In this document: piece by piece, positions 17,745 to 25,792 of the stretch
How the letters are laid out: each line of letters begins with the position of its first letter
Numbering within the stretch: the first letter of the stretch is position 1
From: Aeromonas encheleia
Lineage (GTDB): Bacteria > Pseudomonadota > Gammaproteobacteria > Enterobacterales > Aeromonadaceae
Assembly (NCBI RefSeq): GCF_900637545.1
Contig: NZ_LR134376.1
Location: forward strand, 2,809,001 to 2,873,000
Direction: 5' to 3'
Length of the DNA: 64,000 bases
The notes under the pieces: model-generated
What the model was told of the DNA's origin: nothing
Database searches by the model: none
What the model saw: the letters and a program-made list of their open reading frames with translations, nothing else
Position numbers and translations under genes: made by a program

Positions 17745-17911
17745 CCCTCCGCCACCGACATACCGCCATTATCCCTCATCGGGCCTGTTTAACCGCGGCG
17801 CCGTCCGGCATGAAGGGGACCTGCGTGAACTAAACTAATTACCTGCTTGCTCGTCTCGACCGACTCGTTCAGCCCGATCACTGGGCAAGCACAGCAGTTG
17901 AGGAGATTGTC

Positions 17912-18124
17912 ATGAAGATGTGGAAAGTTTGCCTGATAGCAGCACAACTCCTGCTGGCAGCCTGCGCCTCTAATGGCGGGGCGACGCCTCCCCCGAGCGG
18001 GGATGACGGAAGCAATGCCGGCGGTAAGGGCAGTGGCGGCGGGGGCATGGGCGGTGGTTACTTTACCGATGAGCCCAAAGCACAGTTCGGCATGTCTATG
18101 GTGACCACTCCATCACCAAAGTGA
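17912..18124 (+). CDS. Small glycine-rich lipoprotein
   Basis: A 70-residue precursor whose signal peptide ends in LLLAACAS, with the lipobox Cys at residue 19. The mature part is low-complexity (PPPSGDDGSNAGGKGSGGGGMGGGY). The ATG follows GTTGAGGAGATTGTC, a strong Shine-Dalgarno sequence. No family is recognised; it is likely an outer-membrane or periplasmic lipoprotein. Confidence 0.75.
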   Translation: MKMWKVCLIAAQLLLAACASNGGATPPPSGDDGSNAGGKGSGGGGMGGGYFTDEPKAQFGMSMVTTPSPK

Positions 18125-18214
18125 TGGTCACCCGTGTATTTCAAGCTGGTGTTGGCGCCATGCACGCCTGAGGCTGACACCGGCGCCTCTCTCCGGTCAC
18201 TACAGGACATAGTC

Positions 18215-18460
18215 ATGGATCTGCACACGCTAAAGGCATTCCTGCTCGGCTGCCTAGTCATCAACTATCTCATCCTGCTGGGGTGGTTTGCCGCATTTGT
18301 GTTTGCCCACAGCTGGATGTACCGACTGCACAGTCGTTGGTTCCACCTCTCCGAGGAGCGCTTCGATGCCATCCACTACCTGGGGGTCGCCGTCTATAAA
18401 ATCGGGGTGATGCTGTTCAATCTGGTGCCATATTTGGCTCTGCTTATCGCGACCGGCTGA
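18215..18460 (+). CDS. Small membrane protein, DUF6868-like
   Basis: An 81-residue protein with two membrane helices: about residues 8-34 (FLLGCLVINYLILLGWFAAFVFA) and 60-80 (YKIGVMLFNLVPYLALLIA). Between them lies the conserved HSWMYRLHSRWFHLSEERFDAIHY. The pattern fits small proteins annotated DUF6868. The ATG at 18215 with ACAGGACAT upstream is preferred to the earlier in-frame GTG. Function unknown. Confidence 0.75.
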   Translation: MDLHTLKAFLLGCLVINYLILLGWFAAFVFAHSWMYRLHSRWFHLSEERFDAIHYLGVAVYKIGVMLFNLVPYLALLIATG

Positions 18461-18610
18461 GCATAGCGGTGTTCTTTCACCGAAGGGCATCCGAAATGAC
18501 CAAAGACAGTTTCATCTCTGTGGTGATGGGCTTCACCGGCAAGCAGGCCGCGCTGGCCGCCCGGCCCACATTAAAACATCTGCGTGGATCAAATCTGGAC
18601 ACTGAGAGCA

Positions 18611-18641
18611 AACAAAAAAGGCCACTATCGCTAGTGGCCTT
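18611..18641 (-). terminator. Terminator downstream of the tRNA-Leu 3' end (chromosomal copy)
   Basis: On the minus strand AAGGCCACTAG and CTAGTGGCCTT-type arms form a hairpin followed by TTTTTTGTTT. A near-identical hairpin lies beside the second att copy at 54603-54634. This copy probably ended the original tRNA transcript before phage integration. Confidence 0.8.
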
Positions 18642-18643
18642 CA

Positions 18644-18716
18644 TAAGTCTTTGATTTTAATGGTGCCCGAGGCCGGAATCGAACCGGCACGCCTCGAAAA
18701 GCGAGGGATTTTAAAT
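18644..18716 (-). repeat. Left attachment site: tRNA-Leu(TAA) 3' half, 73 bp direct repeat
   Basis: On the minus strand this is the 3' half of a class II tRNA-Leu: anticodon-loop TTAAAAT, variable arm, T-arm GCCGGTTCGATTCCGGC and acceptor end CCTCGGGCACCA (CCA at 18663-18661). The identical 73 bp recur at 54636-54708. Homology ends inside the anticodon loop on the phage side. The complete tRNA gene must lie to the right of the window, after prophage 2. Confidence 0.93.
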
Positions 18717-18809
18717 CTGATATGCGCCCTAATGAAAACAACCACTTACATATAAATCAAAGGGTTAGTAAACCAATGATGGTCAAAAACGACCACCCAT
18801 TGAAAATTT

Positions 18810-18829
18810 TGTCGCCACTGTGTCGCCAC
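18810..18829. promoter_or_regulatory. Paired direct repeat, candidate integrase arm-binding sites (prophage 1)
   Basis: TGTCGCCAC occurs at 18810-18818 and again at 18821-18829, 11 bp apart (about one helical turn), between the att core and the integrase. Prophage 2 has GTGGACA twice with the same 11 bp spacing in the same place. Assignment as arm sites is by position. Confidence 0.4.
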
Positions 18830-18831
18830 TT

Positions 18832-19200
18832 TCATCCCTTCCTGGCCAGCAACGCAGACAGCTTTCTCCACTCAGGGGAAAACAGCCTTCTCAGGTAAAC
18901 TTGCCGGAGCTTGATGGACAACTTCCTGGCAAAACCAGCCCTTTCCTCTTCTGCGATCAGGTTCTGAATATCCGCCCACAGTACGTCACGTTGAAACCCT
19001 GTCCAGATGGCCGGAACTGGAGTGAGTGTATTCGTGTAGCACACCGGTGCCACCCATTCGAACAGCGCCTTCTCCACATGAGCGACAGGAAAGACTCTCG
19101 CCACTCTGGCGATGTACCCATAGTCGACCTCGTTATCGACAAAGAGATCAGAGAGCGCCTCGCACAAATCCATGTCAGACAGGAATCTATCCATCATCAA
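18832..19200 (-). CDS. Hypothetical protein downstream of integrase, possibly DUF7079
   Basis: A 122-residue soluble protein reading FLSDMDLCEALSDLFVDNEVDYGYIARVARVFPVAHVEKALFEWVAPVCYTN in pieces, a pattern I associate with DUF7079. It lies directly after the integrase, on the same strand, at the very edge of the prophage. Prophage 2 has nothing here, so this is an accessory gene at the att-proximal end. It may affect the host or integrase control; there is no direct evidence. Confidence 0.65.
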   Translation of the reverse strand: MMMDRFLSDMDLCEALSDLFVDNEVDYGYIARVARVFPVAHVEKALFEWVAPVCYTNTLTPVPAIWTGFQRDVLWADIQNLIAEEERAGFARKLSIKLRQVYLRRLFSPEWRKLSALLARKG

Positions 19201-19221
19201 GCTCCATTTGCCTCTACGGAT

Positions 19222-20277
19222 TCAATTTAGACCACAAACAGAAAGAGGGTTCAATCGTACCGCATCTTCCAGATGATCGGGGGCGAAATGTGCATAGCGC
19301 ATGGTCATGGCGATGGTGGAGTGGCCGAGGATCTTTTGCAGCACCAGGATGTTGCCGCCGTTCATCATAAAGTGGCTGGCGAAGGTGTGGCGCAGGACGT
19401 GGGTATTCTGCCCGGCAGGCAGCTCCAGCCCTGCCCGTTCGACCACCATCTCAAAGGCCCGATAGCAGTCACCGAACAGGCGGCCACGTTTTCTCGGCAA
19501 CTGGGCATAGAGCGCGGGGCTGATGGGCACGCTACGGCTCTTCTTGCTCTTGGTGCGGGTGAAGGTCACGCGGTTGGGAGATACCTGGGACTGGGTCAGC
19601 TCTTCCACCTCAGACCAGCGGGCGCCAGTGGCAAGGCAGAGTTTCACCACCATCAGTAGATCGGGGCTTGGGCTCTCGGCGCAGGCGGTCAGCAGGCGCT
19701 TGAGTTCATCGGGATAGAGAAAGGCCAGCTCAGCCTCGGCCACCTTATAAGCCCGCAGGCCATCAAGGGGGTTTTCACCCTGCCACTCCCCTAGCCTTTT
19801 CAGCTCGTTGAATACCGCCCGCAGGTAGGCATGTTCGCGGTTCACCGTGTTGGGAGTGACACCCTGCTTCTCCTGGTTGATGGCACGCCGATCGGTAATG
19901 TCGCCAGATAGGCGGGCTTCACGATAGGCGGCAAAGTCACGGGCAGAGAAGTTGACCGCCAGCGGATCTCCCAAGGAGTGGCAGACTGTCAGCAGCTTGG
20001 ATTTGCGGGCCTCACCATCGCGCAGGCTCTGACCATGGCGGCCAAACCAGAGTTCAACCAGATCGGAGAGGCGCCGGCCGTCGGTTGGCTCCCCCTGCCC
20101 TTCCAGCCAGGGCTTGCCCTTGTCCGGGTCCAGCACGAAGCGCTCGAACGCCAGCGCCTCGCCCTTGGTGGCAAACTGCTTGCGCACACGCGGTGCATTG
20201 GGATTGGCCTTGCTAGGCCGCCCTTCCGGGTAGATTTCGGCAAGCCACTTGCCGGATGTCTGTTTTCTTACTGCCAT
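19222..20277 (-). CDS. int: Tyrosine integrase of prophage 1
   Basis: A 351-residue site-specific recombinase of the P2/HP1 type. An N-terminal arm-binding part (about 1-60) and SAM-like core (about 80-180) precede the catalytic domain: Arg in TGARWSEVEEL near 220, HVLRHTF near 299 (H-x-x-R), LGHSTIAMTMRYAHF near 320-334 with the nucleophile Tyr. It sits beside the att core and reads toward it. About two thirds identical by eye to the second integrase at 54821-55882, consistent with use of the same tRNA site. Confidence 0.96.
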   Translation of the reverse strand: MAVRKQTSGKWLAEIYPEGRPSKANPNAPRVRKQFATKGEALAFERFVLDPDKGKPWLEGQGEPTDGRRLSDLVELWFGRHGQSLRDGEARKSKLLTVCHSLGDPLAVNFSARDFAAYREARLSGDITDRRAINQEKQGVTPNTVNREHAYLRAVFNELKRLGEWQGENPLDGLRAYKVAEAELAFLYPDELKRLLTACAESPSPDLLMVVKLCLATGARWSEVEELTQSQVSPNRVTFTRTKSKKSRSVPISPALYAQLPRKRGRLFGDCYRAFEMVVERAGLELPAGQNTHVLRHTFASHFMMNGGNILVLQKILGHSTIAMTMRYAHFAPDHLEDAVRLNPLSVCGLN

Positions 20278-20395
20278 AATCCCTCCATCAAACCACTGTG
20301 ATTATATACAGCCATCAGTAGAGATTGGGAGTGTTTGGTTTCGGCAAGATAAACTTCGCCTGTGACACAAGCTCCTCGATGAGAGCGAAAAAGGC

Positions 20396-20404
20396 TGGTA
20401 TACT
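20396..20404 (+). promoter_or_regulatory. Extended -10 promoter element before the methyltransferase
   Basis: TGGTATACT, an extended -10 (TGn-TATACT), lies 16 bases before the ATG at 20421. No clear -35 is seen, as often with extended -10 promoters. It would allow the cargo methyltransferase to be expressed from the repressed prophage. Confidence 0.45.
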
Positions 20405-20420
20405 CGCACGCTGTTTGAAG

Positions 20421-21494
20421 ATGAGTTTTGGAGTTTTGACCTTGACAATTCGTGCTGTTGATTTGTTCTGTGGTGCAGGTGGCCTAACACACGGACTCGT
20501 TAGAGCCGGAATAGATGTTGTTGCCGGATACGACATCGTAGAAACCTGCAGGTATGCCTATGAACACAACAATAAAGCTAGGTTCATTAATCAGAGCGTT
20601 ACTGATCTAACTGCAGATGAACTTGCTACGCACTTTGAGGGAGCAGAGGTGACTCTGTTAGCTGGTTGCGCCCCATGCCAACCATTCTCCACATACTCCA
20701 GAAACAGAAACAATCAGGAAGATGAACGTTCTGGTTTACTTGGCAGTTTTGGAGCCTTAATTGAACAGGTAAGGCCCGATTACGTAACTATGGAAAACGT
20801 TCCTGGTATGTTAACCAAGAGTGTCTTTCATGATTTTGTTAAGACTCTAAAAAATAATAACTATTTCATTGATTATAAGGTAGTTTATTGTCCTGACTAT
20901 GGAATGGCACAGTCACGAAAGCGTCTTGTCCTCGTTGCCGCCCGTTCCTCAGATATAAAACTCATAGAAGCAACTCATACTCCTGATAATTATATTACAG
21001 TACGAGATGTGATATCCTCATTGCCTACACTCTTAGCCGGAGAACAGCATAGCTCAGACCCTTTACATAAGGCTCCAGGTTTATCCGACATTAACCTCCA
21101 AAGAATTCAGCATTCAAAGCCAGGTGGTACATGGTTAGATTGGCCAGAGCACCTTCGAGCTGATTGCCATCGAAAAGATTCAGGAAAAACATACATTTCT
21201 GTATATGGAAGAATGGCGTGGGATAAAGTCAGCCCTACAATGACAACTCAATGTACTGGCTTTGGAAACGGTCGTTTCGGGCATCCAGAACAGGATAGAG
21301 GAATCAGCCTTAGAGAAGCGGCATTACTTCAATCGTTCCCTAAGGCTTACAAATTCCTGCCGTCTGAAGCCCAACACGATATGGCAGCGCTTGCCAAAAT
21401 GATTGGCAATGCAGTGCCAGTAAGGCTAGGAGAGATTGTTGGTATGACAATCCTGGATCATGCTAAATCTCTTCGATCAATTTCCGGAATTTAG
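20421..21494 (+). CDS. DNA cytosine-5 methyltransferase (R-M cargo)
   Basis: A 357-residue C5-methyltransferase with motifs in order: DLFCGAGG (I, AdoMet), GCAPCQPFS (IV, catalytic Cys near residue 89), TMENVPG (VI), QSRKRLVLVAA (VIII), a short target-recognition domain, then ALLQSFP (IX) and IGNAVPV (X). It is AT-rich compared with phage backbone genes. It is convergent with, and overlaps by 32 bp, the GHKL-nuclease gene, which suggests a restriction-modification pair. The start at 20421 leaves out a poorly supported 32-residue extension. Confidence 0.93.
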   Translation: MSFGVLTLTIRAVDLFCGAGGLTHGLVRAGIDVVAGYDIVETCRYAYEHNNKARFINQSVTDLTADELATHFEGAEVTLLAGCAPCQPFSTYSRNRNNQEDERSGLLGSFGALIEQVRPDYVTMENVPGMLTKSVFHDFVKTLKNNNYFIDYKVVYCPDYGMAQSRKRLVLVAARSSDIKLIEATHTPDNYITVRDVISSLPTLLAGEQHSSDPLHKAPGLSDINLQRIQHSKPGGTWLDWPEHLRADCHRKDSGKTYISVYGRMAWDKVSPTMTTQCTGFGNGRFGHPEQDRGISLREAALLQSFPKAYKFLPSEAQHDMAALAKMIGNAVPVRLGEIVGMTILDHAKSLRSISGI

Positions 21495-23424
21495 ACATGT
21501 CTTCCCGACCATGTAGATACTCACTGTATGCTTGTTTTGACTGAGTGATCAAATCAGTATATGTAAATATCTTTGCTCCAATAGATTCTAGTTGGCCTTG
21601 AATATATTTTTCGCTTCTATTAGGAAATTCATTTTTACCTAATAAGAAAATTACATCTATTGGTGGGACCACTCCATATGAAGGGCAACTCTTAGGGCTG
21701 TTTTTATACCATTGTTCTGTTGCCCTGACATATTTATCCCCCTGTTCTACAAGTGCAGGTATATCAACTTTCACACCCGGTCTTTTCATTTCAATAATGA
21801 TATGTTTACCTGAAATGGTTTTGTATGCTATATCAATTCTGGCACCCTTTATTGCATCTGGCTCTATCTGCTTAAGTTCATTCGTCAACGTTTGCTCAAT
21901 AATACTGGACCCAGTAACACGCTCCCAAGATGGATCTAGCAACCATAGATGTTTATAAAGGTATTCCTGAACGGCTTTCTCAAGCTCATTATCTTCTGTA
22001 ATTTTGGCGAAGTGTTCTATCACTTTAATTCTTTGTGAAGTAATGTCATAAAATAAACTCGCCTCAATATCATCTATTGAAACAAATATATCTCTGAAAA
22101 CACTAGACTCTATGCTTTCAACATTTTCAAGCTTGCTCAAATTATTGTTTATTCGAGCTTTTTCAAAAGCAACGAGAGTGTTTTTTAACACTTCCTTCTT
22201 GGTTTCTTTTTGTTCTTCTTCAGAACCACCAAACCGAAAAGTATTTAGTTTTCCAATAAGTCGCCTAGCCACCTTCTCTTCACCAGACTTTAATTCTGAT
22301 AACCAGCTCGTTAAAATTGGCGTTTCTTTTTCCACCTCTTTTGAACCAATTTCCCTTCTCCACTCATCCCATTTTTTATCTATCTTGTTTAAAGATGCTT
22401 TCATAAACTCTGTCACGACTTTATAGCGTGGATCATTTTGCTGAAGCTGCTGTCTTGATGAGGTAGCCATGTCGGGTAATTCATTATCATCGAGGAAATT
22501 CATCTCCACTTCCCCTACAAGATAGTTGGTAAACATTCTTGCACTATCAAATGCAGATAGAATATTCTCCTCAAAAACACGGCCATTCGACATTATTGTT
22601 ATTGTATTATTTGATGTCTCAGAATCAGTTTTCAGCTGCGCAGGAAGTTCGACAGTACCTATATATCCACTCACATAGTATTTATTTTCTTCATACACAA
22701 CAAGATTATCTAAGGTATCACTTTTTGATTTGTTTTTACATGCTTCCATTACCTTTCCGTTCGAGTTGCCAAACTCCCATAAAAACTGAATATTTCCAAG
22801 GTAATCTCTATCTTCCATGGTGATGGGATTACCATTGAGTACGACTTCAAATAGATCACCAGCTCCAATTATGCTAAATCGTCTTGCAAGTCTTTTTCTC
22901 AAATAACTTTCAGTTCTATTAATAGATTTTGTCAAATCAGATAATATAATTTTAGTTCCTTTTTCTTCATCAAAAAAAGGGGTTATCCTCGTTGCAGAAT
23001 ATTTAGTACCTGCCTTTATATGACCTTTCAGTTTGCCAACATCAATTTCAAAGGCAGTACAAACTCCGTCTTTTTTTGTATGTACTTGTATCTTATTCGC
23101 TAGGGAGAACATGGCTAATTTACCGATTCCCTTTCGCCCCATTACTTGCCTACTTTTAACCTCACTTTTACCACATGCACTGTCCCGCCTAGCATAACCA
23201 ACCTTTAGAAATTTATTGACTATTTCAGACTCAGTCATTCCATTGCCATCGTCAATAATAGTAACCTCTCCTGATCCTTTATCTAGATCAATTGATACAA
23301 GCTCAGCATCAGCATCCCATGCGTTTGATATTATTTCTGTAAGAACGGCAGGAGTGTTGGAATATAATCCCATACCAAGGTGGTTCAAAACATTAAAGTC
23401 TATATTTAATTGAAAATCGGCCAT
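21463..23424 (-). CDS. GHKL (MORC/MutL-like) ATPase with PD-(D/E)XK nuclease domain
   Basis: A 653-residue protein. The N-terminal GHKL ATPase has EIISNAWDADA (N box, near 29-39), IIDDGNGM (G1) and GRKGIGKLAMFSL (G2). A long helical middle follows. The C-terminal nuclease-like domain has RIDIAY (Asp531) and IIIEMKRPG (Glu545, Lys547), a PD-(D/E)XK arrangement. GHKL ATPases of the MORC type in bacterial restriction-modification systems were described by Iyer, Abhiman and Aravind. Next to a C5-methyltransferase, this is the likely restriction effector. AT-rich, probably acquired. Confidence 0.85.
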   Translation of the reverse strand: MADFQLNIDFNVLNHLGMGLYSNTPAVLTEIISNAWDADAELVSIDLDKGSGEVTIIDDGNGMTESEIVNKFLKVGYARRDSACGKSEVKSRQVMGRKGIGKLAMFSLANKIQVHTKKDGVCTAFEIDVGKLKGHIKAGTKYSATRITPFFDEEKGTKIILSDLTKSINRTESYLRKRLARRFSIIGAGDLFEVVLNGNPITMEDRDYLGNIQFLWEFGNSNGKVMEACKNKSKSDTLDNLVVYEENKYYVSGYIGTVELPAQLKTDSETSNNTITIMSNGRVFEENILSAFDSARMFTNYLVGEVEMNFLDDNELPDMATSSRQQLQQNDPRYKVVTEFMKASLNKIDKKWDEWRREIGSKEVEKETPILTSWLSELKSGEEKVARRLIGKLNTFRFGGSEEEQKETKKEVLKNTLVAFEKARINNNLSKLENVESIESSVFRDIFVSIDDIEASLFYDITSQRIKVIEHFAKITEDNELEKAVQEYLYKHLWLLDPSWERVTGSSIIEQTLTNELKQIEPDAIKGARIDIAYKTISGKHIIIEMKRPGVKVDIPALVEQGDKYVRATEQWYKNSPKSCPSYGVVPPIDVIFLLGKNEFPNRSEKYIQGQLESIGAKIFTYTDLITQSKQAYSEYLHGREDMSKFRKLIEEI

Positions 23425-23440
23425 CTCTTTATCCCAATAG

Positions 23441-23460
23441 AAAAAGGCGCATTAGCGCCC
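23441..23460 (-). terminator. Terminator containing the stop codon of the CI gene
   Basis: On the minus strand GGGCGC-TAAT-GCGCCTTTTTC forms a short hairpin with a T run. The loop carries the TAA stop of the repressor gene. The ogr gene shows the same arrangement. Confidence 0.75.
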
Positions 23461-24150
23461 TGTTTGTCTTTTTCTAAATGATCTGTGTTCTACCATCACG
23501 CCGATGATCTGGATGTGCTGCCGGTCGGAGTGCATGGTGGGGAAGTCATCATTGAGGGGGACAAGTTCAAACACCTCGTGCCCGTTCTCATCGATGCCAC
23601 GGGGCCGGTACTTCTTGAAGGTGGCCTCATCGCTGCCGTTACTGGCCACCACGTAGTCCCCTGGTTGGGGCGCTTCGTCGGGATCAACGATGATGAGGTC
23701 CCCTTCCTTAAACTGCGGCAACATAGAGTCGCCTCGCAGCCAGAGGCCAAAGCCACAAGGGCCTACTTCCACCCCCGCCGTCACATATTCGACATTGCCA
23801 TCGAAGGCCGTTGCCTGATCACACATCTCGTGCCAGTGGCCGGCCTGCACATAGCTCAGCACCGGCACCCGAGACCCTTGCGGGATCACAGCCGGCTCGA
23901 CGTTGTGGTAACCAGGTATCGACTTTGTCGCAGGTGGCTCTGATGAGTTGCCATCGCCAGTCAGTAGCCAGTCAACAGTTACCCCCAGCGCAGCCGCCAA
24001 GTCATTGAGATAGCGGCCCTTAGGCTGGTTAAGTCCAGATTCCCACTTGCTGATCGATACCCGAGTAATCCCGATACGCCTCGCAAGCTCATCTTGGCTC
24101 ATTTTCTGCGCACGCCTGCGTGCAGATATGCGGTCATTGATAGTTTCCAT
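23452..24150 (-). CDS. CI-type phage repressor (HTH + S24 peptidase)
   Basis: A 232-residue lysogeny repressor. An N-terminal XRE-type HTH (MSQDELARRIGITRVSISKWESG, about 17-40) is joined to a LexA/CI-like S24 domain with the cleavage site in YVQAGHW (Ala-Gly), catalytic Ser in RGDSMLPQF and Lys in EATFKKY. RecA-stimulated self-cleavage would induce the prophage. It is divergent from the Cro-like gene, with operator-like repeats between. This lambda-type control differs from the small C repressor of P2 itself. Confidence 0.94.
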   Translation of the reverse strand: METINDRISARRRAQKMSQDELARRIGITRVSISKWESGLNQPKGRYLNDLAAALGVTVDWLLTGDGNSSEPPATKSIPGYHNVEPAVIPQGSRVPVLSYVQAGHWHEMCDQATAFDGNVEYVTAGVEVGPCGFGLWLRGDSMLPQFKEGDLIIVDPDEAPQPGDYVVASNGSDEATFKKYRPRGIDENGHEVFELVPLNDDFPTMHSDRQHIQIIGVMVEHRSFRKRQTGR

Positions 24151-24155
24151 AAACC

Positions 24156-24251
24156 TAAGTTACCACCCAGCAAGGTAACTAAAGCAACGAAACCTCTTGA
24201 CCCTTATTCGACCCATAAGTTACCTTTAGCCATCACCGACACTTAGGTGAC
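24156..24251. promoter_or_regulatory. Operator region between CI and Cro-like genes, prophage 1
   Basis: AGTTACC at 24158-24164 and GGTAACT at 24174-24180 form an inverted repeat with a 9-base gap. AGTTACC recurs at 24218-24224 and a GGTGAC half-site at 24246-24251. TTGACC at 24197-24202 could be the -35 of the rightward promoter. Repressor and Cro-like protein probably compete here. Confidence 0.65.
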
Positions 24252-24268
24252 AAATGGAGGGTTTGAAA

Positions 24269-24457
24269 ATGCAGAAAAGCGCAGTTCTAGAGCACTTCGG
24301 CACCGTTACGGCGACAGCCAAAGCTCTTGGAATTTCCCATGTTGCAGTCAGTAAGTGGGATGACACCATCCCCCAAGGCCGCGCCTACCAGATCGAAGTG
24401 CTGACCGGCGGCAAGCTTAAAGCCGAGCAGCCCCTTACCACGCCAGACCGTGTGTAA
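24269..24457 (+). CDS. Cro-like small DNA-binding protein
   Basis: A 62-residue protein starting MQKSAVLEHFGTVTATAKALGISHVAVSKW, an HTH with the recognition helix SHVAVSKW, followed by QGRAYQIEVLTGGKL as in Cro/YdaS-type proteins. The ATG at 24269 follows GGAGGG with 7-base spacing; the upstream ATG at 24254 lacks that. First gene of the early operon, divergent from CI: the expected Cro position. Confidence 0.85.
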   Translation: MQKSAVLEHFGTVTATAKALGISHVAVSKWDDTIPQGRAYQIEVLTGGKLKAEQPLTTPDRV

Positions 24458-24477
24458 CTGACAGGAGGTCACCACCC

Positions 24478-24735
24478 ATGATCCTTGCCCCCATCCATAT
24501 CGATACCCCTGTTTGCACGGTCGAGAGCTTCTCTGAGCGTACCGGCCTGACCCAGCGCACGGTGGAGAACTACGTGCGGGCCGGGCGTATTCCCATCATG
24601 CCCAAACAGGGACGCGCTGAAAAAGTGCTGATCAACCTGGTGCTCTACACCCAGCAGGCCATGAACCAACAAGGAACAGTGCCTGCGGCCAAGCCTGTGC
24701 GCACTCCCAGAGTGTCGCGCAAGCAGGAGGCTTAA
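24478..24735 (+). CDS. Cox-like excisionase/repressor
   Basis: An 85-residue HTH protein: SFSERTGLTQRTVENYVRAGRIPIMPKQGRAEKVLINLVL is the MerR/Xis-like wing-helix of P2 Cox relatives. In P2, Cox promotes excision and represses the lysogenic promoter. It lies between the Cro-like and CII-like genes. The second prophage has a longer equivalent at 57898-58311. ATG follows an AGGAGGTCACC ribosome-binding site. Confidence 0.8.
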   Translation: MILAPIHIDTPVCTVESFSERTGLTQRTVENYVRAGRIPIMPKQGRAEKVLINLVLYTQQAMNQQGTVPAAKPVRTPRVSRKQEA

Positions 24736-24739
24736 AGCC

Positions 24740-25261
24740 ATGTTTGAACAAGGCATGCCCAAACAGTCGCACTTTCTGCAGCACTTCGATTCCGCCTGTT
24801 CGCGCTTTGCCGCCAGTCATTCGCTGGCCGAGGTAGCCCGCGCCGCCGGCATCAACGAGCAGATGCTGCGTAACAAGCTCAACCCTGAGCAATCCCATCA
24901 GCTGACCGCCCGGGATCTGGTGGCCATCTACCACGCCACCGAGGGGGACGAAACCCTGTTCGACGGCATGCTGATGGAATGTGGCCTCACTGCAGTAGCC
25001 ATACCTAAGGCAGACCGCGCCCCTTCCCTGCCCCATCAGGCGATCGATCTGAATGCCAAGGTGGCCAGCATTGGCCAGCGGGCGCTGGAGCTGACCGACC
25101 GCGGCCGGATCACCCGCTCGGAGCGCAACACCCTGGTGAGCGTGGCCACCTCGGCCATGGGATCGCTCGCCATCTTGATCCACGACATCAAGGCCCGCTT
25201 TCAGGCGGTGCCCGCCCTGGCCTGTGCATCAGACATCCTGATGCAGGCCGCGACCATGTGA
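24740..25261 (+). CDS. CII-like phage regulatory protein (CP76 family)
   Basis: A 173-residue protein with an N-terminal HTH-like region: FAASHSLAEVARAAGINEQMLRNKLNPEQSHQLTARDLVAIYHAT. This matches the Phage_CII/CP76 regulatory family found in HP1-like phages. The homologue in prophage 2 (58345-58860) has the same MLRNKLNP/LHNKFNP and DETLFDGM/DTLFDGL blocks. It probably controls early transcription. ATG 5 bases after the Cox-like stop, so cotranscribed. Confidence 0.83.
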   Translation: MFEQGMPKQSHFLQHFDSACSRFAASHSLAEVARAAGINEQMLRNKLNPEQSHQLTARDLVAIYHATEGDETLFDGMLMECGLTAVAIPKADRAPSLPHQAIDLNAKVASIGQRALELTDRGRITRSERNTLVSVATSAMGSLAILIHDIKARFQAVPALACASDILMQAATM

Positions 25262-25274
25262 AGGGGAAACCACC

Positions 25275-25727
25275 ATGCAACGCATCGACCACGAACAACT
25301 CAATCTGGCGGGTCTGACACCCTCCGAACAGATCGCCATGAACACCGCCGGCTGCCTGCTGCTGCGCGATCTGTTCGGCAAGACACGCTCCAGCCTGGAC
25401 ACCGACTGGCTGGCGATGGGCCAGGCCAAGAAAGCCGCCATCTGTGCCATCGCCCGCCAACCGCGGGGCGAACTGATGACCGCCACCCTGTCGGCCCTGC
25501 CCCATGCACAGCGTGAGGCGATCAGGCTGGCGGTGATCGCGCTGGAGTATCAGAAAGCGTTTCGCGGCGGCTGTGACAGCAAAGTCTGGCACCCGGCACT
25601 GAGCACCAGATCCATCGGGGATATCGAGAGGGAGAAGAAAGAGAGAGCGGCAAGGCTTCGCATGAAGCGTGCCGTGCTGGCGGCAAGCCAGATGACCGGG
25701 CAAGGCCCACGCCCCATCGGGCAGTAA
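25275..25727 (+). CDS. Conserved early phage protein, 150 aa
   Basis: A 150-residue mainly helical protein with no recognised domain. It holds the place of the 147-residue protein at 59360-59803 in prophage 2. The two share a short central pattern (AAICAIA / AVICYAA, and REAIRLAVIALE / QEAIRLALGELL) and a charged C-terminal helix, so they are probably diverged homologues. AAGGGG precedes the ATG. It is followed by a conserved hairpin and a 61-62 aa gene in both prophages. Confidence 0.7.
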   Translation: MQRIDHEQLNLAGLTPSEQIAMNTAGCLLLRDLFGKTRSSLDTDWLAMGQAKKAAICAIARQPRGELMTATLSALPHAQREAIRLAVIALEYQKAFRGGCDSKVWHPALSTRSIGDIEREKKERAARLRMKRAVLAASQMTGQGPRPIGQ

Positions 25728-25768
25728 AAAGCCCGCATTACGGAGCTGCAACTCCAAGCGGGCCTTTA
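25726..25768 (+). other. Two-level hairpin between early genes, prophage 1
   Basis: GCCCGC (25731-25736) pairs with GCGGGC (25758-25763), and GGAG/CTCC pair inside. An A-run precedes the stem and CTTTAT follows. It could be a partial terminator inside the early operon. Prophage 2 has a hairpin of different sequence but the same two-level build at the same place (59804-59843). Confidence 0.6.
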
Positions 25769-25792
25769 TCAACAACGTATGAGGAAGTCGAC

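Noticed and set aside
18484..18654. Short open frame before the tRNA terminator
   Set aside because: Runs through the terminator hairpin and has no recognisable features.
18661..18716. Complete tRNA-Leu gene at either att copy
   Set aside because: Only the 3' half from the anticodon loop is present at both places; D-arm and 5' acceptor strand are missing.
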